Shown piece after piece: positions 16,057-24,386 of a stretch of DNA of 64,000 nt (its first letter is position 1; the number at the start of each line of letters is the position of its first letter). The stretch comes from Eisenibacter elegans DSM 3317 (lineage in GTDB: Bacteria > Bacteroidota > Bacteroidia > Cytophagales > Microscillaceae). The DNA lies in contig NZ_AUMD01000011.1 of NCBI RefSeq assembly GCF_000430505.1, positions 1 to 64,000 of the forward strand. Direction: 5' to 3'. The position numbers were made by a program, and so were the translations under genes. The notes below the pieces were generated by a model, which did no database searches, had not been told where the DNA came from, and was given only the letters and a program-made list of their open reading frames with translations.

Positions 16057-17250
16057 TTAAAACTCGTCGCCGGAAGAACGTCCGAGGTAAGTCATGGCGC
16101 ATCGGAAGCCGATAGAAGTAGAGGCCGAGTCCCAGTGTTGCCAAGTTTTGGTACCTGTTTCGCAATAGTAGGCGATGTCTTTCCAAGAGCCACCTCTTAC
16201 GACGCGGCGGTTACGCAAATCACCAGCTTCTTCGGAGGTAGGCGGGTTAAACACGGGGTTGATGTCCCACACTACTGGTACTGAAGACTCATAGTAAGCA
16301 TCTTGACACCATTCGGCTACGTTGCCGGCCATATCATAGAGACCGTAGTCGTTGGGGAAGTACTGGGCTACTGGGCCTGTGTAGGCAAAACCGTCGTCGT
16401 AGTAGTTGCCGCGCCCGGGTTTGAAGTTGGCGAGCATACATCCTAAGGTATTACGTACATAAGGGCCGCCCCAAGGGTATTTGGCCATATCGCGGCCGCC
16501 ACGTGCGGCGTATTCCCATTCTGCTTCGGTTGGTAGGCGGAAGCGTGGTGCGGCATAAGGCTCACCTTTTTGAACTTGCTTGTAGTAGCTCAAGTGTAGC
16601 GTGCGCCATTGGCAGAAGAGGTTGGCTGCATACCAATCCACACCCACTACAGGGTAGTCGTCAAAAGCTGGGTGCATATAATAATACTCCATCAGCGGGT
16701 CGCCCATGTGGTGGGCATATTCTTTTACCCAGAGGTCTACATCGGGGTGAATTTTCTTTTTGACATCATCAAAGCTAGGCACATCAAGGCTACCAGTAGC
16801 TTGGTTTTCAAAAATCTTGTTCATTACTTCCTCTTCGTAGTCAGAAGGGATGCTCTCGGCGGCATCGTCGGATTCAGGGTCACCACCTGAGTAAGCGATG
16901 GCGAGGTCTACAAAGAAGCGGTATTGGTTATTAGTAACTTCTGTCTGATCCATAAAGAAGGCACTAATAGTAATTTGCTTGTTGTAGTTGATTTGCGAAG
17001 AGGCTGGGTCTTCATCAGCCTGCCCCATGTGAAAAGTACCGGAGGGGACTACCACCATGCCACTGGGGATATACTGGCTATAGTTCTTACGGACATCGCT
17101 GAAGGAGTATATCTCGCCTCTTGAACCGTTGATGCGGCTTTCAAGGCTGTCCTTGTTTTTCTTGCCAAACAATCCGCAACTCTGCAAGGAAACAGCAAAG
17201 CCGAGAAGCGTCAGCAGCATCCATCGGTAATTCGACCTTGATTTATTCAT
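16057..17250 (-). CDS. gldK: gliding motility lipoprotein GldK/PorK (T9SS ring)
   Basis: 397 residues. A lipoprotein signal ends in VSLQSC, so GldK should be anchored to the outer membrane's inner leaflet, where it forms a ring with GldN. The body is a formylglycine-generating-enzyme-like (SUMF1) domain: VVVPSGTFHMGQ, MDQTEVTNNQYRFFV, RLPTEAEWEYAARGG, YDMAGNVAEWCQD, RVVRGGSWKDIAYYC and IGFRCAMT. GldJ shares this fold, but the position just upstream of gldLMN identifies GldK. It has 173 bp of leader after the porP/sprF-like gene. Confidence 0.95.
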   Translation of the reverse strand: MNKSRSNYRWMLLTLLGFAVSLQSCGLFGKKNKDSLESRINGSRGEIYSFSDVRKNYSQYIPSGMVVVPSGTFHMGQADEDPASSQINYNKQITISAFFMDQTEVTNNQYRFFVDLAIAYSGGDPESDDAAESIPSDYEEEVMNKIFENQATGSLDVPSFDDVKKKIHPDVDLWVKEYAHHMGDPLMEYYYMHPAFDDYPVVGVDWYAANLFCQWRTLHLSYYKQVQKGEPYAAPRFRLPTEAEWEYAARGGRDMAKYPWGGPYVRNTLGCMLANFKPGRGNYYDDGFAYTGPVAQYFPNDYGLYDMAGNVAEWCQDAYYESSVPVVWDINPVFNPPTSEEAGDLRNRRVVRGGSWKDIAYYCETGTKTWQHWDSASTSIGFRCAMTYLGRSSGDEF

Positions 17251-17423
17251 AACACCTATAAAATTTATTATACACGTTTGTGGGTTAAAAACTTACGAAC
17301 ACTTTATTGATTTTGTGGTAGTTACTCTCTTGGGTGCAAACTTCATACTAATTTTCAAAAAAACGAAAAATTTCCGATGTTTTCAGGGTTAAGTTTCGGG
17401 GGTATAACGTACAGGTTATCATC

Positions 17424-18413
17424 TTAGTATCTGAAGCGTGGAGTTCTTATGATAGTAGGTTTTTTCAAGGGAGCCACAGGCAAGATGTATGCCACATTAA
17501 TCTCGTGAGAGGTAGGAGATTTAGCAACTTGCCCTTGGGGGACATAGTCGAAGGCATATCCTAGACGCATTTGATTATTGCCCACGGCAAAATCTGAGCC
17601 AACAATTACGCTGAAGGCATCTTGGTAGCGATAAGCGAAGCCACCCCAAAATTTGGTGTTGTAGGTTTGGTAGGCTGCAATGGCATTAATATCGACTGAA
17701 AAGTTGCTGAAATCTGATTTGATAAGCGCTGAAGGGGTAAGATACCAAGCGTAGGCCAAGCGAAATTCGTAGCCAGCCATAAGATAGGCGCTGCGTTTGA
17801 GTAGGTTTTGTTGGTCACTGAATCCGAAGTTGTAGTTAGGTTCGTTGAGGTGTCTTACGCTTGCGCCTATAAAAAGTTGCTCTCTTTTATAATAAATTCC
17901 GGCGTGGAGGTCGGGTAGTATTTGTGAGGCATCTCCTTGGCCGATGATGGGGTCGTTATTGTCGACGGGGCGCAGCCTGTTGAAGTCAAGCCCTCGGGAC
18001 TGGATGCCGCCGCTCAGGCCTAGTGATAGCTCGGCTATGGGGAGTTTGAAATGGTAGGCATAGGAGAGTTGTACTTCGCGGTTGATTTGTGCGCCGATGG
18101 CATCGTTGACCACTGTCAGCCCGATGCCACTACGCAGGAGGGGAATACGGGTAGAGGCCAACAGCACTTGCGTAACGGGAGCGCCGCCTTGGTCGAAGGA
18201 GGGATTGTAGCCTGCCCATTGGCTGCGGTGAGTGAGGGAGATGTTGCGCTCATACTCGCTACCTGTATAGGCGGGGTTCAGGTATTGGCGATTGAGCAAG
18301 AACAGGCTAAATTGAGGGTCTTGCTGTGCGTATAAGGGGTAGCAAAGCAGGCTGGTAAATAACCATAGGCCGAACCCATACAGATAGATGAAGAAGGGTA
18401 GTTTTGCACTCAT
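17424..18413 (-). CDS. PorP/SprF family type IX secretion outer-membrane protein
   Basis: 329 residues with a signal peptide ending near YAQQ and a beta-rich body with the family's starting phrase QDPQFSLFLLNRQYLNPAYTGS and the repeated strands WGGFAYRYQDAFSVIVGSDF and MRLGYAFDYVP. PorP/SprF proteins sit in the outer membrane. They attach T9SS cargo such as adhesins, and one copy is linked to the core machine. Position directly ahead of gldKLMN matches the porP-porK-porL-porM-porN order, so it is probably the core copy. SprF-type paralogs cannot be excluded. Confidence 0.93.
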   Translation of the reverse strand: MSAKLPFFIYLYGFGLWLFTSLLCYPLYAQQDPQFSLFLLNRQYLNPAYTGSEYERNISLTHRSQWAGYNPSFDQGGAPVTQVLLASTRIPLLRSGIGLTVVNDAIGAQINREVQLSYAYHFKLPIAELSLGLSGGIQSRGLDFNRLRPVDNNDPIIGQGDASQILPDLHAGIYYKREQLFIGASVRHLNEPNYNFGFSDQQNLLKRSAYLMAGYEFRLAYAWYLTPSALIKSDFSNFSVDINAIAAYQTYNTKFWGGFAYRYQDAFSVIVGSDFAVGNNQMRLGYAFDYVPQGQVAKSPTSHEINVAYILPVAPLKKPTIIRTPRFRY

Positions 18414-18485
18414 ACTGTTTTAGTCCTAACAACCAAAAAAGGTTGGCTATCGTTTTGGCTTTGCGTGATTTGGCACTAAAGATAA

Positions 18486-18554
18486 AGAAGGCTTTGCAGA
18501 ATATAAAACTTAGAAACGCTTAATTTCCAAACTTTATGCCCTACAAAGCCTTCT
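18486..18554. repeat. long-loop inverted repeat between hemD and the porP/sprF-like gene
   Basis: AGAAGGCTTTG (18486-18496) and CAAAGCCTTCT (18544-18554) form an 11-bp perfect inverted repeat with a 47-base loop. It may act as a weak terminator after hemD; no clean T-run is present. Confidence 0.4.
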
Positions 18555-18605
18555 ATTTGGCAAAGCAGCCCTTAGGGGTATCTGATGGTATTGGCAGACA
18601 GGGGG

Positions 18606-19400
18606 TTATTTAATCTTGTTGGCCAGTTTGATATACTCTTCGATAGCGCCGGTCATAGAGGGCGCATTGGGCATAGGGGCTTCGATGTCCAATATTAGGC
18701 CAGCATCGCGTACGGCTTGGGCGGTAGTAGGTCCAAAGGCGGCGATACGGGTGTCGTTTTGTTTGAAATCGGGGAAATTTTCAAAAAGAGATTGGATACC
18801 GGAGGGGCTGAAAAATGCGATAATGTCGTAGTTTACATCCGAAAGATCCGATAAATCGCTGGAGACTGTTTTGTACATGACAGCCTCTTGGTGTTCGATT
18901 TTGCTTTGCTTTAAGAAAGCCGGAATATCGTCTTTACGAATGTTGGAGCAGGGGTAGAGATACTTCTCGTTTTTGTGTTTCTTGAACACATCGAAGAGAT
19001 CGGAGGCCGTCTTTTCGCCTACAAACACTTTGCGCTTGCGTACAGTGATGTATTTCTGGAGGTAGTAGGCTGTTTGGTCAGACACACAGAAGTATTTCAT
19101 CTCTGGAGGCACTTCTATCTTGAGGTCTTTACACATCGTGAAGAAGTGAGTTACAGCATTTCGACTTGTGAAGATGACTGCTGTATAGTCGAGGATGTTG
19201 ATTTTCTGTTTGCGAAACTCCTTGACAGAAACCGGCTCTACGTGAATAAAGGGGCGAAAATCAACCTTAACTTTATACTTTTGGGCTAAAATGTTGTAGG
19301 GTGATTTTTGCAAATCAGCGGGTGGAGGTTGTGAAACTAAAAGGCTGGTTACTTTTTTCAAGCGGCTGTCTCTGATTGTGTTGGTTTGCATCTCGCTCAT
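18606..19400 (-). CDS. hemD: uroporphyrinogen-III synthase
   Basis: 264 residues of the divergent HemD family, which closes the linear tetrapyrrole to uroporphyrinogen III for haem. Seen are the N-terminal SLLVSQPPP, the domain-crossing FTSRNAVTHFF, YPCSNIRKDDIP, and the C-terminal FFSPSGIQSLFENFP with AAFGPTTAQAVRDAG. The family is poorly conserved, but these phrases are specific. The neighbour upstream (DUF4271) is the usual partner of hemD in Bacteroidota. No signal peptide, so cytosolic. Confidence 0.92.
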   Translation of the reverse strand: MSEMQTNTIRDSRLKKVTSLLVSQPPPADLQKSPYNILAQKYKVKVDFRPFIHVEPVSVKEFRKQKINILDYTAVIFTSRNAVTHFFTMCKDLKIEVPPEMKYFCVSDQTAYYLQKYITVRKRKVFVGEKTASDLFDVFKKHKNEKYLYPCSNIRKDDIPAFLKQSKIEHQEAVMYKTVSSDLSDLSDVNYDIIAFFSPSGIQSLFENFPDFKQNDTRIAAFGPTTAQAVRDAGLILDIEAPMPNAPSMTGAIEEYIKLANKIK

Positions 19401-19465
19401 GCGCTCTGAAAATTTCCGTGGGCAATTTAAGAACTAAACTGACTGGGTTGTCTGTCTTGGAATTT

Positions 19466-20701
19466 TTAAAATAAGAGAAACTTTACCCCAATGAGTAGGG
19501 GGCTGATTTCTGTGATGCAAAGATAGTAAAATAAATACAAACTATTATTTTTCGCTTCTCGATTTGTATGATAGCCAACCCATAAGCTTTGGGCTATGTG
19601 GAAGGTTACGAAGGTATATATCCAGGCGGGCTGTGGCATTGTTTCGGCAAAAAAGGCCGTTAATGCAGCACAGGTGCAGATAAGGTAGAACCAGTTGGCT
19701 ACGCGCACATATTCGCTAAAGTGTTTGGCGGCTAGGTTGCGGGTATTCATCGGAAGGCTGAAGACGGAGAGCAGGGCGTATTTGGCACCTAAGAGCAAGT
19801 ATATCAGGCCGCTGGCAATAAAGAAGTTGCTAAAGTTGGCTAGGAGTTCGTAGCCTTGCACAAACTGGATGCGGAAGGACAATAAACCTAGGATGTCTCG
19901 TTGGCCCAAGGTAAAAAACAGGGCTAATAACAAACTATGGAGCAGGAGCATGCCTTGGCTACCAAGTCCAAGGATGTTGATGGGGGCTGTGCTGCTCTCA
20001 AAGGGGCTGGTATAAGAAAAATTGCTGCGTAATCCATGATAAAAATCAAATGTGCGGGGGGCGAGGTTACGCATCAATGCATAAAACAACAACAGGAGCA
20101 CCAGCAAGATGCCAATAAAGTTTTTGATGTCGCCTAAGTTGGGCAGGAGCGGGTTTGTGGTTTTATTTTGAAGACTTTGCGTATTTGTTTGTAGGTTTTC
20201 TTTTTGGCGGTTGGATAGCTGGCGCGGCTGTACAGCCTTGCTGACAATCCAGATCTTACCCAAAGGGAGGCGCAGCTCTTGGTCATAGATGGTAAAAAAT
20301 AGCTTGGGTGTTGTGGGATACACCTGCCGGAGGCTGTCGATGGGCAAAATCACCCAAGCCTCTTTTGAATACATCTGCGCCAGTTTTTGGTTGATAAATA
20401 AGGTTACATCCTTGGGGGTGTATAGGGCGAGGTGGTAGCCTTCGTATTGCTGTAGGTCAAGCCATAGGCTGGCGGTTTTGGTGTTGCCGTGGCGGCGGGC
20501 AATATAAGGCACATATGCTTGGTAATTGTCGTCATATACTTGCCAAGTATGGGCGATGTCATAGACCTTGGTGTATTGGAGGGGCAGGTCGGTTTTGGCG
20601 TTAGCGGTGGCAGTGCTCAAGCCAAGCGCCCACCAGCATCCTAAAATAAGGCAGAGGCGTAGCAATGTGCTCAATGTTGGTGCTGTACTTGTTGTTATCA
20701 T
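19466..20701 (-). CDS. DUF4271 integral membrane protein
   Basis: 411 residues. After a signal-like segment the first ~170 residues are extracytoplasmic (LASLWLDLQQYEGYHLALY). The C-terminal half has about seven hydrophobic helices (for example NFIGILLVLLLLFYALM, FIASGLIYLLLGAKYALL and WIYTFVTFHIAQSLWVGY). This fits DUF4271. The ATG at 20701 follows a TTG at 20722 that would run into the direct repeats. It ends 65 bp before hemD and may share its transcript. A role in haem delivery or envelope metabolism is only a guess from the pairing. Confidence 0.85.
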   Translation of the reverse strand: MITTSTAPTLSTLLRLCLILGCWWALGLSTATANAKTDLPLQYTKVYDIAHTWQVYDDNYQAYVPYIARRHGNTKTASLWLDLQQYEGYHLALYTPKDVTLFINQKLAQMYSKEAWVILPIDSLRQVYPTTPKLFFTIYDQELRLPLGKIWIVSKAVQPRQLSNRQKENLQTNTQSLQNKTTNPLLPNLGDIKNFIGILLVLLLLFYALMRNLAPRTFDFYHGLRSNFSYTSPFESSTAPINILGLGSQGMLLLHSLLLALFFTLGQRDILGLLSFRIQFVQGYELLANFSNFFIASGLIYLLLGAKYALLSVFSLPMNTRNLAAKHFSEYVRVANWFYLICTCAALTAFFAETMPQPAWIYTFVTFHIAQSLWVGYHTNREAKNNSLYLFYYLCITEISPLLIGVKFLLF

Positions 20702-20715
20702 AACTCCACAAATAT

Positions 20716-20850
20716 ATACCAAGATTTTCTTGATTTGAGGATTTACTTGATTTGATTCTCTTGATGACTGATGATTTTCCGCAGATTAATTTCCCAAACC
20801 ATACCAAGATTTTCTTGATTTGAGGATTTACTTGATTTGATTCTCTTGAT
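20716..20850. repeat. 50-bp perfect direct repeat (two copies, 85-bp period)
   Basis: Positions 20716-20765 and 20801-20850 are identical, beginning ATACCAAGATTTTC and ending TTCTCTTGAT. The spacer carries TTTCCCAAACC and each copy is followed by a degenerate GATTTTCcGCgGAT phrase. Related words occur at 47820-47870 and 52370-52460, so this is an interspersed non-coding family. The rest of the gap to 20982 shows no gene. Confidence 0.8.
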
Positions 20851-20982
20851 TCTCAAGGATTTTCAGCGGATATATTGCTCAAGTCAATGTTGATTGGGTA
20901 TAATTTACATTGGAGTATGGCAATAGGCTAGGAAAACGAACAGTGAACAGGGTTTTTTGAGAAAAGCACTGCCACTACAAGT

Positions 20983-22233
20983 TCAAGAACGAATGGCTTC
21001 TACAGGGTCGAGACGGGCGGCTATCCAAGCAGGAGCCACTCCCGACAATACCCCCACCACAACAGCCACCAGCAAGCCTATCATCATATTGCGTTCGCTC
21101 ATATTCAGGCTTAGGATATCTTGGGGGATAAGGGTCAGTCCCCATACCATCGCTACTCCGACTACGCCGCCAATGAGGCTCAACAAGACAGCCTCGAACA
21201 AGAATTGCCCTAGGATAAAATAGTCTTGGGCGCCCAAGGATTTTTGAATACCAATGAGGTTAGTACGTTCTTTGACAGACACAAACATAATATTGGCGAT
21301 GCCAAAGCCTCCTACCAGAATAGAAAAGCTGCCGATAATCCCGCCGGCAAAACTAATAACACCGAAGAGGGAGGTAATCGCATCGGCAAAAAACTCGGTA
21401 CGGTTGATGGCAAAATCATCTTCCTGAGTGGGCTTGAGCCCTCTTTTAGCACGGAGTAGGCCGCGTACTTCATTCTCCAGCTTTACCAAGCCTGCGTCAT
21501 CATCTCGTCCTTTGAGGGCAATCGTAGGGCTAATACCACGGCGACCAAAAGCATAGATTTTGGCCATCGCTCCGTAAGGAACAATAAAGCGGATGTCATT
21601 GGAGGTATCACCAAAAATATTAGCGCCTTCTTTCTGCATTACGCCAACAACGGCAAAACGCAGCCCTTTGTAAGAAACAGACTTGCCGACGGGATCTTGG
21701 CCGGGGAAAAGGCTCTCGGCCAGATCTGCGCCAATAATGGCTACCGCTCGAGCACGCTCAATCTCTTGAGGTGAAAAATACCTCCCCGAAGCAATATTGA
21801 CCTCCCGCACCTGAGCATATTGAAACGAAACACCTTGTACCAAAACATTGCTGATACTGTTGCTCTTGTGTTTGACTACTCCGTTGCCCCGCTGTACCAA
21901 AAGGGTTACTCCTTGGGCGTGGCTGGTGTTTTTTTCTAAAAATTTGAACTCGTCAATGCTGTTATTGGGGCGGCGGTTGTACTTCCACCAAGGGTAGTCT
22001 GGGCCATCAAAAGACCAAGGGAATTTCTGAATGTAGATCACATTGGTGCCAATAAAGGACATGTCCTCTCGAATGCTGCGCTCAAGCGAGTCTACTATCG
22101 TAAATACAGCCACAATAGCGAAAATACCCACCGTAACACCTAATAACGATAGGATTGTGCGTGTGAGGTTGCTTCGTAGCGCCTGCATCGCAAAGCGGAA
22201 GCTTTCATAGATTTGACGAAGTACAAATATCAT
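20983..22233 (-). CDS. MacB-type ABC transporter permease
   Basis: 416 residues with the MacB/FtsX layout: one helix at the N-terminus (TILSLLGVTVGIFAIVAVFTIVDSL), a periplasmic MacB-PCD domain of about 220 residues, and three helices at the C-terminus. Motifs include VIGADLAESLFPGQDPVGKSV, the FGIANIMFVSVKERTNLIGIQKSLGA cytoplasmic loop and the terminal PAWIAARLDPVEAIRS. Such permeases export lipoproteins, peptides or drugs or act as mechanotransmitters. No ATPase gene is adjacent. A paralog lies at 30009-31247. Confidence 0.92.
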   Translation of the reverse strand: MIFVLRQIYESFRFAMQALRSNLTRTILSLLGVTVGIFAIVAVFTIVDSLERSIREDMSFIGTNVIYIQKFPWSFDGPDYPWWKYNRRPNNSIDEFKFLEKNTSHAQGVTLLVQRGNGVVKHKSNSISNVLVQGVSFQYAQVREVNIASGRYFSPQEIERARAVAIIGADLAESLFPGQDPVGKSVSYKGLRFAVVGVMQKEGANIFGDTSNDIRFIVPYGAMAKIYAFGRRGISPTIALKGRDDDAGLVKLENEVRGLLRAKRGLKPTQEDDFAINRTEFFADAITSLFGVISFAGGIIGSFSILVGGFGIANIMFVSVKERTNLIGIQKSLGAQDYFILGQFLFEAVLLSLIGGVVGVAMVWGLTLIPQDILSLNMSERNMMIGLLVAVVVGVLSGVAPAWIAARLDPVEAIRS

Positions 22234-22425
22234 TTTTTGAAGCAATCAGTAGGTAGTCGTATTTTTTAGCACACAAAAATAACCAAGCTACGGAACTATT
22301 CCCTAATTTTGCCTATTTATTTGAGATGTAAGCCCTAGTTACGCGCTTCGCAAAACGAGCGGCTTAGATTTTAGACAATGCTTTTTTATTAAAAAACTCT
22401 TACAGCAATCAAAGGTTCCCCACAC

Positions 22426-23481
22426 ATGATGAAACTTTCTGAGTATCGGTTTGACTTCCCCGATAGTCTGGTGGCGCTACACCCAGCGCCCAACCGCGAC
22501 GAGTCTCGACTGATGGTCGTCCACAAAGATAGTGGTAAGATTGAACACCGGATGTTCAAAGATATTATTGAGTATTTTGACGAGGGCGATGTTTTTGTGG
22601 TCAATGATACGAAAGTATTTCCGGCTAGGCTCTATGGCAGCAAGGAAAAGACCGGCGCTCAGATAGAAGTTTTCTTGCTTCGGGAGCTGAACCCTACCAA
22701 CCACCTCTGGGATGTACTTGTTGACCCTGCCCGCAAAATTCGCGTAGGTAACAAGCTCTTTTTTGGAGATGGCGAGCTAGTGGCCGAGGTGATTGACAAT
22801 ACTACCTCACGCGGGCGTACCATCCGTTTTTTATATGATAAAGACGATCACGACTTCTACCAGCTAATCGACAAGCTGGGAGAAACGCCGTTGCCCAAGC
22901 TCATCCACGGCCAGCGAAAAGCCGAACCCGCCGACAGAGAGCGTTTTCAGACTATATTCGCCCAACACGTAGGCGCTGTAGCTGCACCCACCTCAGGGCT
23001 ACACTTTACCAAGCAGCTCGTCAAAAGGCTGGAAATACTGGGAGTAGAAATCGCACCACTTACGCTACACATTGGCCTGGGCTCTTTCAGAAATGTCGAA
23101 GTAGAAGACTTGACCAAACACAAGGCTGATTCGGAGAATTTTACCATCCCAAGCAGCACAGTAAACAAGGTCAACCGCGCTCTCGACGACAAAAAGCGGG
23201 TATGTTCCATAGGGGTCTCATCGCTCAAGGCGCTCGAATCCTCAGTATCAGCCAGTGGGCATTTGAAAGAAGCCGACGGATGGTCGGACAAGTTTATCTT
23301 CACTCCTTATGAGTTTAAGATTCCAAATGCCTTGGTAACCAACTTTCATCTACCTGAGTCGACCCTACTGATGACCGTATGCGCCTTTGGAGGCTATGAC
23401 CTTGTCATGAAGGCATACCAAGAGGCGATTAAAGAAAAATACCGCTTCTTCAGTTATGGCGATGCGATGTTGATTATCTAA
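22426..23481 (+). CDS. queA: S-adenosylmethionine:tRNA ribosyltransferase-isomerase
   Basis: 351 residues. QueA adds the epoxyqueuosine ring to preQ1-modified tRNA using SAM. Family stretches: [25 protein letters not shown] at the start, [29 protein letters not shown], and [16 protein letters not shown], ending with [18 protein letters not shown]. Length is normal. The start MMKLSEYRF may begin at either of two adjacent ATGs. A strong terminator follows at 23515-23560. Confidence 0.97.
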   Translation: MMKLSEYRFDFPDSLVALHPAPNRDESRLMVVHKDSGKIEHRMFKDIIEYFDEGDVFVVNDTKVFPARLYGSKEKTGAQIEVFLLRELNPTNHLWDVLVDPARKIRVGNKLFFGDGELVAEVIDNTTSRGRTIRFLYDKDDHDFYQLIDKLGETPLPKLIHGQRKAEPADRERFQTIFAQHVGAVAAPTSGLHFTKQLVKRLEILGVEIAPLTLHIGLGSFRNVEVEDLTKHKADSENFTIPSSTVNKVNRALDDKKRVCSIGVSSLKALESSVSASGHLKEADGWSDKFIFTPYEFKIPNALVTNFHLPESTLLMTVCAFGGYDLVMKAYQEAIKEKYRFFSYGDAMLII

Positions 23482-23514
23482 GCGAAGAAGGATATTCCAA
23501 GAAGCTTTTATCAA

Positions 23515-23560
23515 AAGGCTGACACACCGGCAGGTGCTAGGGTCAGCCTTGTTGTTTTTT
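23515..23560 (+). terminator. rho-independent terminator after queA
   Basis: AAGGCTGAC and GTCAGCCTT form a 9-bp stem with an 18-base loop, followed by GTTGTTTTTT. Confidence 0.85.
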
Positions 23561-23680
23561 CAAAATAAGTTTAATCTCTGCGGGGCTTCCCTGTTTGGGC
23601 AAGTGCCCGCTGAACCATACTCTTAAAGCATGGACTATTATCCCGTGTTTTTTAGGCAAAATGTATTAGTCGATAGCACT

Positions 23681-24298
23681 ATGGACTCATTGATTTGTGT
23701 TGATGGAGTGGTTGGCGCAGGCAAAACTACGCTGGGCGAAATTTTGTGCCGCCAACTGAACTTCAGCTTTTTTAAAGAGCCGGTAGATGACAATCCGCTG
23801 CTGGCCAAATTTTACCACGACCAAGAGCGCTACAGCTTCCCAATGCAGGTTTATTTTCTAAATAAACGCTTTCGGATGCTCAAAGAAGCGGCGGCATTGC
23901 CCAATAGCTGCTTGATGGACAGAAGCATCTATGGCGATGTTATTTTTGCGCGTTTGCTGATGTTGCAGGGCAAGATGTCTCAAGAGGAGTTTGAGCTCTA
24001 CGAAGAACTGCTCTTCAATATGCTCGAACATGTGGCTCGCCCAAAACTGATGGTATACCTACAGATTGATGTCGACAATGCCATCAAACGTATTCAAGAG
24101 CGCGGACGAGACTTTGAGCAGGCTGTCCCTAGGCAATATTGGGAGTTGCTCAACCAAGAATATGAGCATTACTTCAAAAATTACGACTTCTCGGAGCTGC
24201 TAGTCATTGATGTCAATGATGCTGACTTTAGAGAGGAGGGAGCTGTCCAAGAACGTATCATACGTACAATAGCTGATAAACTACATTTAGAGGTTTAG
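23681..24298 (+). CDS. deoxynucleoside kinase (dGK/dAK/dCK family)
   Basis: 205 residues. It phosphorylates a deoxynucleoside with ATP. The P-loop VDGVVGAGKTT starts at about residue 6. The substrate-binding KEPVDDNPLLAKFYHD, the DRS motif in LMDRSIYGDVIFA, and the LID-like arginines in IQERGRDFEQ are all present. The ATG at 23681 gives the family's short lead-in. An upstream ATG at 23630 would add 17 residues. Which base it prefers cannot be read by eye. It is convergent with the LuxE-like gene, separated by a long inverted repeat. Confidence 0.9.
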   Translation: MDSLICVDGVVGAGKTTLGEILCRQLNFSFFKEPVDDNPLLAKFYHDQERYSFPMQVYFLNKRFRMLKEAAALPNSCLMDRSIYGDVIFARLLMLQGKMSQEEFELYEELLFNMLEHVARPKLMVYLQIDVDNAIKRIQERGRDFEQAVPRQYWELLNQEYEHYFKNYDFSELLVIDVNDADFREEGAVQERIIRTIADKLHLEV

Positions 24299-24327
24299 AG
24301 GCTTATGATTTACGATTTGGAATTTAC

Positions 24328-24385
24328 GATTGACGAGTTACGATTCAATCCAAACTCGTAACTCATCAATCGCAACTCGTCAATC
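24328..24385. repeat. 18-bp inverted repeat between convergent genes
   Basis: The arms at 24328-24345 and 24368-24385 (GATTGACGAGTTACGATT and its reverse complement) match at 17 of 18 positions. A shorter phrase, ACGATT, also recurs upstream from 24311. It fills the 88-bp gap between the kinase and the LuxE-like gene and could stop transcription from both sides, although no T-run is present. Confidence 0.7.
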
Positions 24386-24386
24386 C

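Noticed and set aside
16057-17250. Formylglycine-generating (sulfatase-activating) enzyme
   Set aside because: The SUMF1 fold is present, but the lipobox and the position ahead of gldLMN identify GldK, a structural T9SS protein.
20716-20850. CRISPR-like direct repeats
   Set aside because: Only two 50-bp units, spacer 35 bp containing related repeat words, and no cas genes anywhere in the window.
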